DNA from: Pseudomonas sp. KU43P
GTDB taxonomy: Bacteria; Pseudomonadota; Gammaproteobacteria; Pseudomonadales; Pseudomonadaceae
Direction of reading: 5' to 3'
Length of the DNA: 64,000 bases
NCBI RefSeq assembly: GCF_033095865.1
Contig: NZ_AP019365.1
Coordinates: 5,429,501 to 5,493,500 of the forward strand
Shown here one piece after another: positions 9,055-17,748 of the stretch. The position numbers and the translations under genes were made by a program. The stretch's first letter is position 1, and every line of letters starts with the position of its first letter. The notes under the pieces are model-generated. The model was not told the DNA's origin. It saw only the letters and a list, made by a program, of their open reading frames with translations, and did no database searches.

Positions 9055-10833
9055 TCAGAACTGCTCGGCATCCAGCAGGTACAGCGACTCGCTCCCCGCC
9101 TTCACCGACGCCACCAGCGAATGCACACGTGGCAACAGGCGTGCGAAGTAGAAACGTGCAGTGCCCAGCTTGGCCGAGTAGAACGCTTCGTCGCCTTCAC
9201 CCGCCTTGGCTGCCCGCGCCATCAGCGCCCACATGTAGCCATAGGCGACATAGCCGAAGGCATGCAGGTACTCGACCGATGCCGCACCGATTTCGTTCGG
9301 ATTGCCCTTGGCCTTCTCCAGCACCCACTCGGTCAGCCCATCGAGCTGGTCCAAACAGGCTGCCAGCGGCTTGGAAAATTCGTCCAGCTCGCTGCCGGCA
9401 CTGGCAATGAACTGGCGGATTTCATCGGAGAACAGCCGGTAGTATGCGCCACCGCTGGCCACCACCTTGCGCCCCATCAGGTCCAGGGCCTGGATACCGT
9501 TGGTGCCTTCGTAGATCTGGGTAATGCGCACGTCGCGCACGAGCTGCTCCTGGCCCCATTCGCGAATGTAGCCATGGCCGCCGAACACCTGCTGACCATG
9601 CACCGCGCACTCCAGGCCCAGGTCAGTGAGGAAGGCCTTGGCCACCGGCGTCAGCAGTGCCACCAGCTCTTCGCTGCGCTTGCGCGTGGTTGGGTCTTCG
9701 CTGTACTTGGCGCTGTCCAGTTGCATGGCAACGTAGGTGGAGAAGGCGCGGCCACCTTCGATCAGCGCTTTCATGGTGAGCAGCATGCGCCGCACATCCG
9801 GGTGCACGATGATCGGGTCGGCTACCTTGTCCTTGGCCTGCGGGCCAAGGGGGGCGCGACTTTGCAGGCGATCGCGGGCATATTCCACGGCGTTCTGGTA
9901 GGAGCGCTCGGCCGAGGCCAGGCCTTGAATGCCCACGCCAAGACGCTCGTAGTTCATCATCGTGAACATCGCCGCCAGGCCTTTGTTCGGTTCGCCGACG
10001 ATGTAACCGACGGCTTCGTCGAAGTTCATCACACAGGTGGCCGACGCCTGGATACCCATCTTGTGCTCGATCGAGCCGCAGGTGGCCGGGTTGCGCGCGC
10101 CGAGGCTGCCGTCTTCGTTGACCAGGAACTTCGGCACCAGGAACAGCGAGATGCCCTTGGGCCCAGCCGGTGCGTCCGGCAGCTTGGCCAGCACCAGGTG
10201 GATGATGTTCTCCGTCAGGTCGTGTTCACCACCGGTGATGAAAATCTTGGTACCGCTGACTTTGTAGCTGCCGTCCGCTTGGGGCTCGGCCTTGGTGCGG
10301 ATGATGCCCAGGTCGGTGCCCGCATGGGGTTCGGTCAGGCACATGGAACCGGCCCAGATGCCGGCATACATGTTCGGCAGGTACTTTTCCTTGAGCGCTT
10401 CGCTGGCATGGGCGTTGATCGACAGGCAGGCGCCGGCGGTCAGCATCGGATACAGGCCGAAGGCCAGGCTCGATGCGTTGACCATTTCCTCGACCTGGGC
10501 GGAGATTGCCTTGGGCATGCCCATGCCGCCGAACAGCGGGTCGCCACCCACACCTACCCAACCGCCTTCGGCGTAGGTCTTGTAGGCCTCGATAAAGCCG
10601 GCTGGCGTGCGCACCGCGCCGTTATCCCAGTGGCAGCCCTCTTCGTCGGCGGCGCGGCTGAGCGGAGCAATGGTCTTGCCAGTGACCTTGCCGGCCTCTT
10701 CCAGCACGGCCAAAGCCGTTTCAGCGTCGACCGCCTCGGCCAGCTCGGGCAGTTGTGCCCACTGCTCGGCCACGTTGAAGACTTCATTCAGAACGAAGCG
10801 CATGTCGCGCAGGGGCGCTTTATAGTCAGCCAT
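9055..10833 (-). CDS. acyl-CoA dehydrogenase, long form, paralogue 1
   Basis: A 592-residue FAD-dependent acyl-CoA dehydrogenase of the long bacterial type with an extra C-terminal domain. The catalytic base is E442 in the YEGTNGIQALDLMGRK motif, and the flavin/substrate block MCLTEPHAGTDLG and GTKIFITGGEHD are present. It catalyses alpha-beta dehydrogenation of acyl-CoA in beta-oxidation. The ATG at 10831-10833 follows GAGAGG and is preferred to the adjacent GTG. It is a close paralogue of the gene at 15226-17031 (same N-terminus ADYKAPLRD/PDYKAPLRD). Chain-length preference cannot be read from the sequence. Confidence 0.93.
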   Translation of the reverse strand: MADYKAPLRDMRFVLNEVFNVAEQWAQLPELAEAVDAETALAVLEEAGKVTGKTIAPLSRAADEEGCHWDNGAVRTPAGFIEAYKTYAEGGWVGVGGDPLFGGMGMPKAISAQVEEMVNASSLAFGLYPMLTAGACLSINAHASEALKEKYLPNMYAGIWAGSMCLTEPHAGTDLGIIRTKAEPQADGSYKVSGTKIFITGGEHDLTENIIHLVLAKLPDAPAGPKGISLFLVPKFLVNEDGSLGARNPATCGSIEHKMGIQASATCVMNFDEAVGYIVGEPNKGLAAMFTMMNYERLGVGIQGLASAERSYQNAVEYARDRLQSRAPLGPQAKDKVADPIIVHPDVRRMLLTMKALIEGGRAFSTYVAMQLDSAKYSEDPTTRKRSEELVALLTPVAKAFLTDLGLECAVHGQQVFGGHGYIREWGQEQLVRDVRITQIYEGTNGIQALDLMGRKVVASGGAYYRLFSDEIRQFIASAGSELDEFSKPLAACLDQLDGLTEWVLEKAKGNPNEIGAASVEYLHAFGYVAYGYMWALMARAAKAGEGDEAFYSAKLGTARFYFARLLPRVHSLVASVKAGSESLYLLDAEQF

Positions 10834-10957
10834 CACAACCTCTCGCTAGTCGGGTCGGGGGCGGTCACTGCGGACCGCGGCACGGGGTTGAATCCAGTGT
10901 AACCGAACAACTTTTGCGAGACATAGGGTCATCACGCGACCATATAGTCATATTCGG

Positions 10958-12241
10958 TCACGCCATACGAACCGCTCCCCGACGCGATTGTTGCCCGTGG
11001 ACCATGACACAATTACGCCCGGCGCCCTTGGCGCTGTACAGCGCCTGGTCAGCAGATTTGAGCACTTCCTCTGGGTTACGGTGGTCGACCTGGCGTTCCG
11101 CCACGCCGATGCTGATGGTCACCGAAACCGTACCTGCGCCACTGCCGTTGCGGCGTTGACGACCTGTGGAGTCGTCCTGCGGTCGGTTGTTCTGGTCACG
11201 CAACTGCATGGCGTAGTTGGCGATCATTTCGCGCACCGCTTCCACGTGCGGCACGCATTCCTCTGCGGTCTTGCCGGCAAACACCAAGGCGAACTCTTCG
11301 CCACCGTAGCGATAGGCTCGGCCACCTCCGGTGATCTTGGACAAACGGCTGGCCACCAGGCGCAGCACCTGATCGCCCACATCATGGCCGTGGGTGTCGT
11401 TGAATTTCTTGAAGTGATCGACGTCGGTCATGGCGATCACGTAATTGCGCCCTAGACGCTGCATGCGCTCATTCAGTGCACGGCGCCCCGGCAGACCGGT
11501 CAGCTCGTCACGGAAGGCCATCTGGTAAGCCTCGTGCGATACCGCAGCAGCGATCATCAGCATTACCTGGCTGCACATGATGTTCAGGGTGAACGGCAGG
11601 ATGAAGGTCTTGGGCAACATCCAGAAGATGCCTACCAGGCCGATGAGCTGCGCCGCGTGCAAGGGCCTGGGTTCGCGCAGGTATTGCACCACCAGCAGGA
11701 TGAACACACCGATGAACAGCGGGTAGACCATCTGGATCAGGCTCATCCACTGGCCATGCAGCGCCGGCCAGCGAATTTCCGCCAACCACGCCAGCAGCGC
11801 GTCGGGGAAGCTCTGCTCCAGCGCAACCGCCACACTGCCGACGGCGAACAGCACGGCGAAGCGGGCGAGCAGGTCCTGGGCCAGGTGGGTACGCTCCTGC
11901 CAGGCGCCGAACAGGCCGAACAAGGCCGGCAGCAGCAGGCAGACAAGGTGGAAGATCACCGCAGCGTCTTCACGCACACGCCCATTGTCGCGGTAGTAGT
12001 CGGTCTGGGTGTCGAGCAGGAAATAGGCGATGTACACCGTGACCATCAGAAACAGCTCGCGCTGACGACGGTATACGGCGCAATAAGCACCGCCCAGCAG
12101 CAGAACCAACGTGGGCAGCACGTTGAACAGTGAAGTGAAGAAGACGCTGAGGTCTCTCACATAGGCCGCCGCAAGCCCTGCCAGCAACAGAAACAACGAA
12201 GGCAGAAAATGGCTGGCACGTACAGCGTTTGGACGAAACAA
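10958..12241 (-). CDS. membrane diguanylate cyclase (GGEEF)
   Basis: A 427-residue protein with a membrane domain of about six to seven hydrophobic helices (residues 8-245, no other known sensor fold) and a C-terminal GGDEF domain. The active-site motif is YRYGGEEFALVF, preceded by DVDHFKKFNDTHGHDVGD. The RxxD inhibitory site that usually lies five residues before the motif is absent (ITGGGRAYRY), so feedback inhibition by c-di-GMP is probably missing. The start is a TTG with GGAG seven bases upstream. It lies 124 bases before acyl-CoA dehydrogenase 1 on the same strand. Confidence 0.88.
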   Translation of the reverse strand: MFRPNAVRASHFLPSLFLLLAGLAAAYVRDLSVFFTSLFNVLPTLVLLLGGAYCAVYRRQRELFLMVTVYIAYFLLDTQTDYYRDNGRVREDAAVIFHLVCLLLPALFGLFGAWQERTHLAQDLLARFAVLFAVGSVAVALEQSFPDALLAWLAEIRWPALHGQWMSLIQMVYPLFIGVFILLVVQYLREPRPLHAAQLIGLVGIFWMLPKTFILPFTLNIMCSQVMLMIAAAVSHEAYQMAFRDELTGLPGRRALNERMQRLGRNYVIAMTDVDHFKKFNDTHGHDVGDQVLRLVASRLSKITGGGRAYRYGGEEFALVFAGKTAEECVPHVEAVREMIANYAMQLRDQNNRPQDDSTGRQRRNGSGAGTVSVTISIGVAERQVDHRNPEEVLKSADQALYSAKGAGRNCVMVHGQQSRRGAVRMA

Positions 12242-12403
12242 GGGTAATCTCCAACCCGGCAGATCAATAATGGCATTGTGCCCCTACTTCATCGGCAGCG
12301 CACATGAATAGATGAGGACAAAGGTGATTAACGGCAGGATGGACGGGGGGCTTGAGCTTTTCTTGTAACTGGATCTTGAGCTCGCGCTGCAGACCAAAGT
12401 ATT

Positions 12404-12436
12404 GAAACCCGCCAACCCTGTGGGCAGACGGGTTTC
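12404..12436 (-). terminator. hairpin downstream of the di-haem cytochrome gene
   Basis: GAAACCCG at 12404-12411 is the reverse complement of CGGGTTTC at 12429-12436, with inner pairing of CC and GG. It lies 34 bases after the cytochrome stop on the minus strand. Only a weak T-rich stretch follows, so the terminator call is tentative. Confidence 0.4.
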
Positions 12437-12469
12437 CACCGCTCGCCGGCGATGCAACGAGAGACGCTG

Positions 12470-14602
12470 TTACAAGTCGTTGTTGAACGGCAGCAGCGGC
12501 CCCTGCAGAGCGGAGCGACCTCCCGCGCCCACGGCATTGAGTTGGAAAATGGCATCCAGCGCTGGCCGAGAGGGGGTCGCCGCACCTTGCGAGACAGAGT
12601 TCTCATCGCCCTTCTCACCCTGCGGCAGCATCAGAGAGGGGTGATCGAACGGTGCCCGTTCCCACGCGACTCGCGGATCGGTCAAGCCGACCTCCATGAA
12701 CTTGACCAATGCATCCACTTCATCCGGGGTCAGGTTCAGCGAAGTCATGTCTGGGTCCAGGTTGGAGCCGTTGTGCTGATTGACTGCCGGATGATCGAAA
12801 CCGCTGGTGTTGCTGGCGTCCTCGCCACGGCGGTCGCCGCCGCGGTTGTAGAACTCCATGACCTGTTGCAGCGTTGCCCGGCTGCCGTTGTGGAAATACG
12901 GCCCGGTCAACGCGATGTTACGCAGCGTTGGAGTCTTGAAGGCGCCATCGACCGCGTCGCGGAAACCGACACTGGGCTTGAGCGTCGGATCGCAAGGGAC
13001 CGCTGCGCTCAGCGGCGCTTCGAAGGTGCAGACGTCGACATCCAGTGGATCAGGGATATTTCCGCCTTGCAGCAAAGTGTTGTATTGACGGGTGAAGGAC
13101 AACGGATTGCCCCAGCTGTCAGTACCGCCCAGCGCCAGGTCTTCTGAGGTCGGGCGCACACCGGTGTTGTAGAAACCGTTGTCGTAGAGCGTGGTCAGGC
13201 CGTCCGCCATGACCATGCGCTCGATGCGCTCACGAGGCTCGAACAGTAGCCGGCTGGCCGCGTTGGTCAACTCTGCACCACCATGGCAGGCAATGCATTT
13301 ACCCTTGCCCAGGAACAGCTCCATGCCCTTCACCTGCTGAGCGTTCATGGCGCTGTGGTCGCCCTGCAGATAGGCATCCAGCGGTGCCTGATCGGAGATC
13401 AGCGTGGCCTCGTACATCTGAATCGCCAGCCCGAAGTAAAGCGAGAAGTTTGCTTCCATCTGGCTGTAGGGCTGGCCACCCAGCGATACCTGTTGGGTAG
13501 CATTCCACAGGCGTGGCTGGAATGCGTCCTTGATCAGCTCGCGATAGGTTGGCCGGCGGGCACTGGAGACGGGGCCGAGCACCGAATCGGTGGGTGAGAT
13601 TTTCTGCCCCTTGAGCATCATGCTGTCGAGCATGCGCCGGCCAATGTCAGCGAAGGTACGCCCACCACAGGACATTTCCACCGCGCTGCCGGGAGGCCCC
13701 ACGGCTTGAGAGGCCGCCGAGGCATCCTTGAGGGCCAGCCGTGCCTTGACGGCCACGCCACTGCGATCCTTGGTCACGAAAATTGCTGCGTCAGGGTCGC
13801 GATTGCCAAACGGCGAAAAGCCGTTGAATACGTTGTTGGCCCGGCCATCCCAGAAGTTGCGGACGTTGAAAGCCGCATTGATGACCGAAGGCGCATTGCG
13901 CCCTGTGCTGCGCCGAACGTTGATACCGCCTACCTGGAATATCCCGTCCGGTTGCTGAGTGCATTTGTCAAAGCGCGATTGCCGGGGTTTTACGAAGTTG
14001 GCGTCGACCACACCCTGTGAGCCAATGACGTCGTCCGTTGAATAGACAATCATCGAGTTTCTGTCCAGGGGGTTGGCCAGCACGTGGGTCGGGAAGTCCC
14101 CTTTCTTCAACGTGTAGTTGGGCCCGCCCTTGCCACCGGAACGCGTGGTGTAGCTCGGCAGGTCGCCTGGAATATCGGCGGCCGTGAAGGGCTTGTTGAA
14201 GATCGATGCAACGTTCGCATTGGTGTTGGCCTGGCCTGGGTTTATCTGGTTGATGACCCGGTGATCGGCACCCGCATGGTAGTGGCAGGAAGCACAGGCG
14301 GTGGTGCCGTCACTGCCAATCGCCATGTCCCAGAACAAAGCCTTGCCCAAGGTGATTGCTGCCACACGATTGGTCACATAGTCGGACATCAGGTCGACCT
14401 TGCGGCCATCTTCGGTACCCGAAGGATCAGGCGGTACCATGCCACGCAGTGAATTCAGGCTGGGCACTTCCGGTGCTTGCTCAGCGGTCCCGGCGGGGTC
14501 TGCGGCCCGAACGCTCATGAACGGCATGCCGACAGCGGTGAGGGTCACCGCTATCGCACAGGCCAGATGGGGGATACGCAACGTTCTCAGAGACTCGACC
14601 AT
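12470..14602 (-). CDS. secreted di-haem c-type cytochrome (CCP/MauG/RoxA-like)
   Basis: A 710-residue exported protein with a signal peptide (hydrophobic 12-28, cleavage near A33-A34). It has two haem c sites, C103-A-S-C-H107 and C436-I-A-C-H440, and the FWDGRANN block (about 250-257) common to di-haem peroxidase relatives. Bacterial cytochrome c peroxidases are usually 320-400 residues, so this is about twice as long, nearer in size to RoxA-type rubber oxygenases. Whether it is a peroxidase, an oxygenase or an electron carrier cannot be decided here. No partner gene is adjacent. It interrupts a region where related genomes carry dehydrogenase genes, with an AT-rich flank upstream. Confidence 0.8.
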   Translation of the reverse strand: MVESLRTLRIPHLACAIAVTLTAVGMPFMSVRAADPAGTAEQAPEVPSLNSLRGMVPPDPSGTEDGRKVDLMSDYVTNRVAAITLGKALFWDMAIGSDGTTACASCHYHAGADHRVINQINPGQANTNANVASIFNKPFTAADIPGDLPSYTTRSGGKGGPNYTLKKGDFPTHVLANPLDRNSMIVYSTDDVIGSQGVVDANFVKPRQSRFDKCTQQPDGIFQVGGINVRRSTGRNAPSVINAAFNVRNFWDGRANNVFNGFSPFGNRDPDAAIFVTKDRSGVAVKARLALKDASAASQAVGPPGSAVEMSCGGRTFADIGRRMLDSMMLKGQKISPTDSVLGPVSSARRPTYRELIKDAFQPRLWNATQQVSLGGQPYSQMEANFSLYFGLAIQMYEATLISDQAPLDAYLQGDHSAMNAQQVKGMELFLGKGKCIACHGGAELTNAASRLLFEPRERIERMVMADGLTTLYDNGFYNTGVRPTSEDLALGGTDSWGNPLSFTRQYNTLLQGGNIPDPLDVDVCTFEAPLSAAVPCDPTLKPSVGFRDAVDGAFKTPTLRNIALTGPYFHNGSRATLQQVMEFYNRGGDRRGEDASNTSGFDHPAVNQHNGSNLDPDMTSLNLTPDEVDALVKFMEVGLTDPRVAWERAPFDHPSLMLPQGEKGDENSVSQGAATPSRPALDAIFQLNAVGAGGRSALQGPLLPFNNDL

Positions 14603-15174
14603 GATGAACTTCCCGATTCAGCACGGAGTCGCCAGGCTCCGTATTGGGTTGTGACGAGATGAACTCATCTGCTCTCCATCTTGCAGCTCGCAGGCTCAGC
14701 CACTACTACTGAAAGTTGTCTGGGCAGCACGAGGCCTCGCTGGCAAAGTAATCTCTTGGCTCAGTTTTTATAAAATGGGTATTCGCGCCACGCGGTGCGC
14801 TTAATGCCACAATAGCTGTAACAAGGTATTTCGGGAGAACAAGTACGATATTTTTTTATACCGACTCACTTACAGGTCCATGCCGTAAAATTCTGACAAT
14901 GGTACCTCCTCAATTGTGGTGGTAGTTCCCCACCACAACTGGGTCTACTCCCCCAAAACCCCAGCAGCCAGCGCTCGACGAGGGTGTGAAAACGCCGGCA
15001 AACAGAACCGGCAAGCACCTGGCAATGTATTTGCTAGTTCATACCTGGCGGCCATTATTCGGACATGCTCGCCATTCAAAGAAACTAAAAACTTTGACGT
15101 GCACGCAAGGTGTACTGCGCCAGCATTGGCAATTGTATTTGCACTTACTGAACAGACCAGCCTGGTTGAAACGC
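14603..15174. other. gene-free AT-richer spacer upstream of the cytochrome
   Basis: About 570 bases with no convincing gene. The base composition is visibly richer in A and T than the flanks. It contains TATAAA near 14768, the hairpin TTGTGGTGG/CCACCACAA (14914-14922 with 14930-14938), and a short plus-strand open frame without ribosome binding site or family features, which I reject. The promoter of the cytochrome gene is presumably here but I cannot place it firmly. Confidence 0.6.
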
Positions 15175-15203
15175 AAAAAAAAGCCGCTCACTAGGAGCGG
15201 CCT
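15175..15203 (-). terminator. Rho-independent terminator of acyl-CoA dehydrogenase 2
   Basis: On the minus strand GCCGCTC and GAGCGGC pair around CTAGT and are followed by eight T residues, 23 bases after the stop codon. Confidence 0.92.
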
Positions 15204-15225
15204 TCTTTGAGTACTTCACCCAGGC

Positions 15226-17031
15226 TTAATAACCCAGCGAGAAGTCTTCTTCCTTCATGTCCATCAGGTTATTGGCACCCGACAGCATGGTCGCCACGTG
15301 GGTACGTGTGCGGGGCAGGATACGCTGGAAGTAGAAGCGCGCGGTCTGCAGCTTGGCGGTGTAGAACGCCTCTTCACTGGTACCGGCAGCCAGCTTCTCG
15401 GCAGCCAGGCGCGCAATATCGGCCCAGAAGTAGGCCAGGCACACGTAACCGGAGTACATCAGGTAGTCCACCGAGGCAGCACCCACTTCTTCGCGGTCTT
15501 TCATCGCGGCCATACCGACCTTCATGGTCAGCTCGCCCCACTCCTTGTTCAATGCCGCCAGAGGCTCGACGAATTCCTTGAGCGAATCGACGCCTTCCTG
15601 CGCCTGGCAGAACTTGTGCACGATCTTGGTGAAGCCCTTGAGCGCTTCGCCCTGGGTCATCAGCACTTTACGGCCGAGCAGGTCCAGTGCCTGGATGCCG
15701 GTAGTGCCTTCGTACAGCATGGAGATGCGGCTGTCGCGCACGTTCTGCTCCATGCCCCACTCGGCGATGAAGCCGTGGCCACCGTAGATCTGCACACCGT
15801 GGTTGGCCGCTTCGAAGCCGACCTCGGTCATGAAGGCCTTGGCGATCGGGGTCAGGAAGGCCAGCAGGGCGTCGGCCTTCTTGCGCTCTTCCTCGTCCTG
15901 GCTGTACTTGACGATGTCCACCTGCTTGGCGGTGAAGTACACCATCGCGCGGTTGCCTTCGGCGAAGGCTTTCATGGTCAGCAGCATGCGACGCACGTCT
16001 GGGTGAACGATGATCGGGTCAGCGGCCTTGTCCGGCGCTTTCGGGCCGGTCAGGGAACGCATCTGCAGGCGGTCACGGGCGTACTTCAGGCCACCCTGGA
16101 AGGCCACTTCGGCATGCGCCAGGCCTTGCAGTGCAGTGCCCAGGCGCGCCGTGTTCATGAAGGTGAACATGCAATTCAGGCCCTTGTTGGCTGGGCCGAT
16201 CAGGTAGCCGGTGGCGCTGTCGAAGTTCATCACGCAGGTGGCGTTGCCGTGGATGCCCATCTTGTGTTCAAGGGAGCCGCAGCTCACGCCGTTGCGCTCA
16301 CCCACGCCGCCTTCGGCGTTGGGCAGGAACTTCGGCACGATGAACAGCGAAATACCTTTGGTGCCAGCCGGGGCGTCAGGCAGGCGCGCCAGGACGATAT
16401 GGACGATGTTATCGGCCATGTCGTGCTCGCCGGCGGAAATGAAGATCTTGGTACCGGAAACTTTGTACGAACCGTCGGCTTGCGGCTCGGCCTTGGTGCG
16501 CAGCATGCCCAGGTCGGTACCACAGTGCGGCTCGGTCAGGCACATGGTGCCGGTCCACTCGCCGCTGACCAGCTTGGTCAGGTAGGTGTGCTGCTGCTCT
16601 TCGGTGCCGTGGGCAGAGATGGTGTTCATCGCGCCATGGGACAGGCCTGGGTACATGCCCCACGACCAGTTGGAGCCGCCGACCATCTCGCTCAGGGCCA
16701 GGCCCAGCGACTCTGGCAGGCCTTGGCCGCCGTGGGCGACGTCATGCGCCAGGCTCGGCCAGCCGCCTTCGACAAATTGCTCGTAAGCTTGCTTGAAGCC
16801 GGTCGGGGTCTTCACGCCCGACTCGCTCCAGGTGCAGCCTTCCAGGTCGCCGACGCGGTTCAGCGGGGCCAACACCTGCTCACAGAATTTCGCACCTTCT
16901 TCAAGGATCGCGTCGACCATGTCTGGCGTTGCGTCCTGGCAACCCGGCAGGCTCTGATAGTGCGCCTCGTAGCCGAGCAGCTCGTCGCGGACGAAACGAA
17001 TATCACGCAAGGGGGCTTTGTAATCAGGCAT
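15226..17031 (-). CDS. acyl-CoA dehydrogenase, long form, paralogue 2
   Basis: A 601-residue acyl-CoA dehydrogenase with the same architecture as the gene at 9055. The catalytic base is E441 in YEGTTGIQALDLLGRK, with MCLTEPHCGTDLG and GTKIFISAGEHD in the flavin domain. By gene order next to the bio operon it corresponds to the P. putida KT2440 locus PP_0368, described as an inducible phenylacyl-CoA dehydrogenase; this identity is inferred from memory of gene order, not from alignment. AGAGG lies about 10 bases before the ATG. Confidence 0.93.
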   Translation of the reverse strand: MPDYKAPLRDIRFVRDELLGYEAHYQSLPGCQDATPDMVDAILEEGAKFCEQVLAPLNRVGDLEGCTWSESGVKTPTGFKQAYEQFVEGGWPSLAHDVAHGGQGLPESLGLALSEMVGGSNWSWGMYPGLSHGAMNTISAHGTEEQQHTYLTKLVSGEWTGTMCLTEPHCGTDLGMLRTKAEPQADGSYKVSGTKIFISAGEHDMADNIVHIVLARLPDAPAGTKGISLFIVPKFLPNAEGGVGERNGVSCGSLEHKMGIHGNATCVMNFDSATGYLIGPANKGLNCMFTFMNTARLGTALQGLAHAEVAFQGGLKYARDRLQMRSLTGPKAPDKAADPIIVHPDVRRMLLTMKAFAEGNRAMVYFTAKQVDIVKYSQDEEERKKADALLAFLTPIAKAFMTEVGFEAANHGVQIYGGHGFIAEWGMEQNVRDSRISMLYEGTTGIQALDLLGRKVLMTQGEALKGFTKIVHKFCQAQEGVDSLKEFVEPLAALNKEWGELTMKVGMAAMKDREEVGAASVDYLMYSGYVCLAYFWADIARLAAEKLAAGTSEEAFYTAKLQTARFYFQRILPRTRTHVATMLSGANNLMDMKEEDFSLGY

Positions 17032-17334
17032 TGCGATGAACCTCTGTGATGAGTTCGGTGGGGAGACCGCTGATACCGACCAGCTCTTGGCGGCTTTCGA
17101 TCAAACAGTTGTTTGAAACTTACGTTTAGCACCGCCGGATGTCAAGAAGGGACCATAGTGCCATTTACGCCACGAAAAAAGGCATTCATGCCATCACTGA
17201 AAATACAGGCCATAAATGACAGTGGGAGCGGGCTTGCCTGTGAAAACAGCAGCCCAGACAGCGCAAGGTTGTCTGTTTTGCCGCATTCGCAGGGCAAGCC
17301 CACTCCCACAGGAAGAGGCTGAATATTTTTTGGA
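17032..17334. other. intergenic stretch with one REP doublet
   Basis: Between two minus-strand genes. The first 190 bases include the likely promoter of acyl-CoA dehydrogenase 2; no clear boxes are seen. The rest is occupied by the inverted REP pair listed separately at 17222-17309. Confidence 0.6.
17222..17309. repeat. REP doublet (REPIN-like), copy 1
   Basis: GTGGGAGCGGGCTTGCCTGTGA is mirrored by TCGCAGGGCAAGCCCACTCCCAC, with further pairing of AAAACAG and CTGTTTT inside. The unit can fold into one long hairpin. It is a divergent copy of the family seen throughout the window. Confidence 0.85.
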
Positions 17335-17631
17335 TCAGGCGTAGGTGTCGATGAATCGACCGAGCATTTCGTCGGAAGCCTTGGCGACCTTTGCGCCCAG
17401 TTCGACTTCGGTCTTGCCCAATGCCAGCTGTACAGTGCTGGTCGCCAGGTCCATCTGCTGACTGCGATCGACCGCACGCAGGCGTTCGGCCTGAAAGTCG
17501 CTGGACTGGCTGGTGGCGGCGCGCTCGACGGAAGTGTTGGCGATCTGGCCGGCGGCCTGATCGATGCGGTTCTGCCCGGCCTGTATGGCGCCGAGGCCCG
17601 CGTAGTAGGCGGAGCTACCGGTGATTTCCAT
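17335..17631 (-). CDS. small flagellar-rod-like protein of unknown role
   Basis: A 98-residue protein. Its N-terminus (AYYAGLGAIQAGQNRIDQAAGQIANTS) resembles the start of rod and hook proteins, GL-x-A-x5-R-x-D-x2-A-x2-IAN-x-[ST], and the C-terminal helix (TSTVQLALGKTEVELGAKV) resembles their closing helix. Both helices could form a coiled coil. It lacks any middle domain and is not in a flagellar cluster. An equivalent hypothetical gene lies between bioD and acyl-CoA dehydrogenase genes in P. aeruginosa (PA0505, recalled). GGAG lies seven bases before the ATG. Function unknown. Confidence 0.8.
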   Translation of the reverse strand: MEITGSSAYYAGLGAIQAGQNRIDQAAGQIANTSVERAATSQSSDFQAERLRAVDRSQQMDLATSTVQLALGKTEVELGAKVAKASDEMLGRFIDTYA

Positions 17632-17748
17632 GTCAGAACTCCAATGACGCTGGATAGGAACAGGGGGAATTAAAGCAGGCCCTGGCTGAAAAGGCCCGTT
17701 TAAATCCCTAATGGCACGGTGCTAGTTGATAGACCCCGGGCATGCCCG

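Noticed and set aside
9121..10902. Long plus-strand frame opposite acyl-CoA dehydrogenase 1 (and its equivalent at 15298-17049)
   Set aside because: Both are mirrored shadows of paralogous genes, which explains why they look alike.
14916..15194. A 92-residue plus-strand open frame in the AT-rich spacer
   Set aside because: No ribosome binding site, it runs into the terminator of the dehydrogenase gene, and it has no recognisable family pattern.
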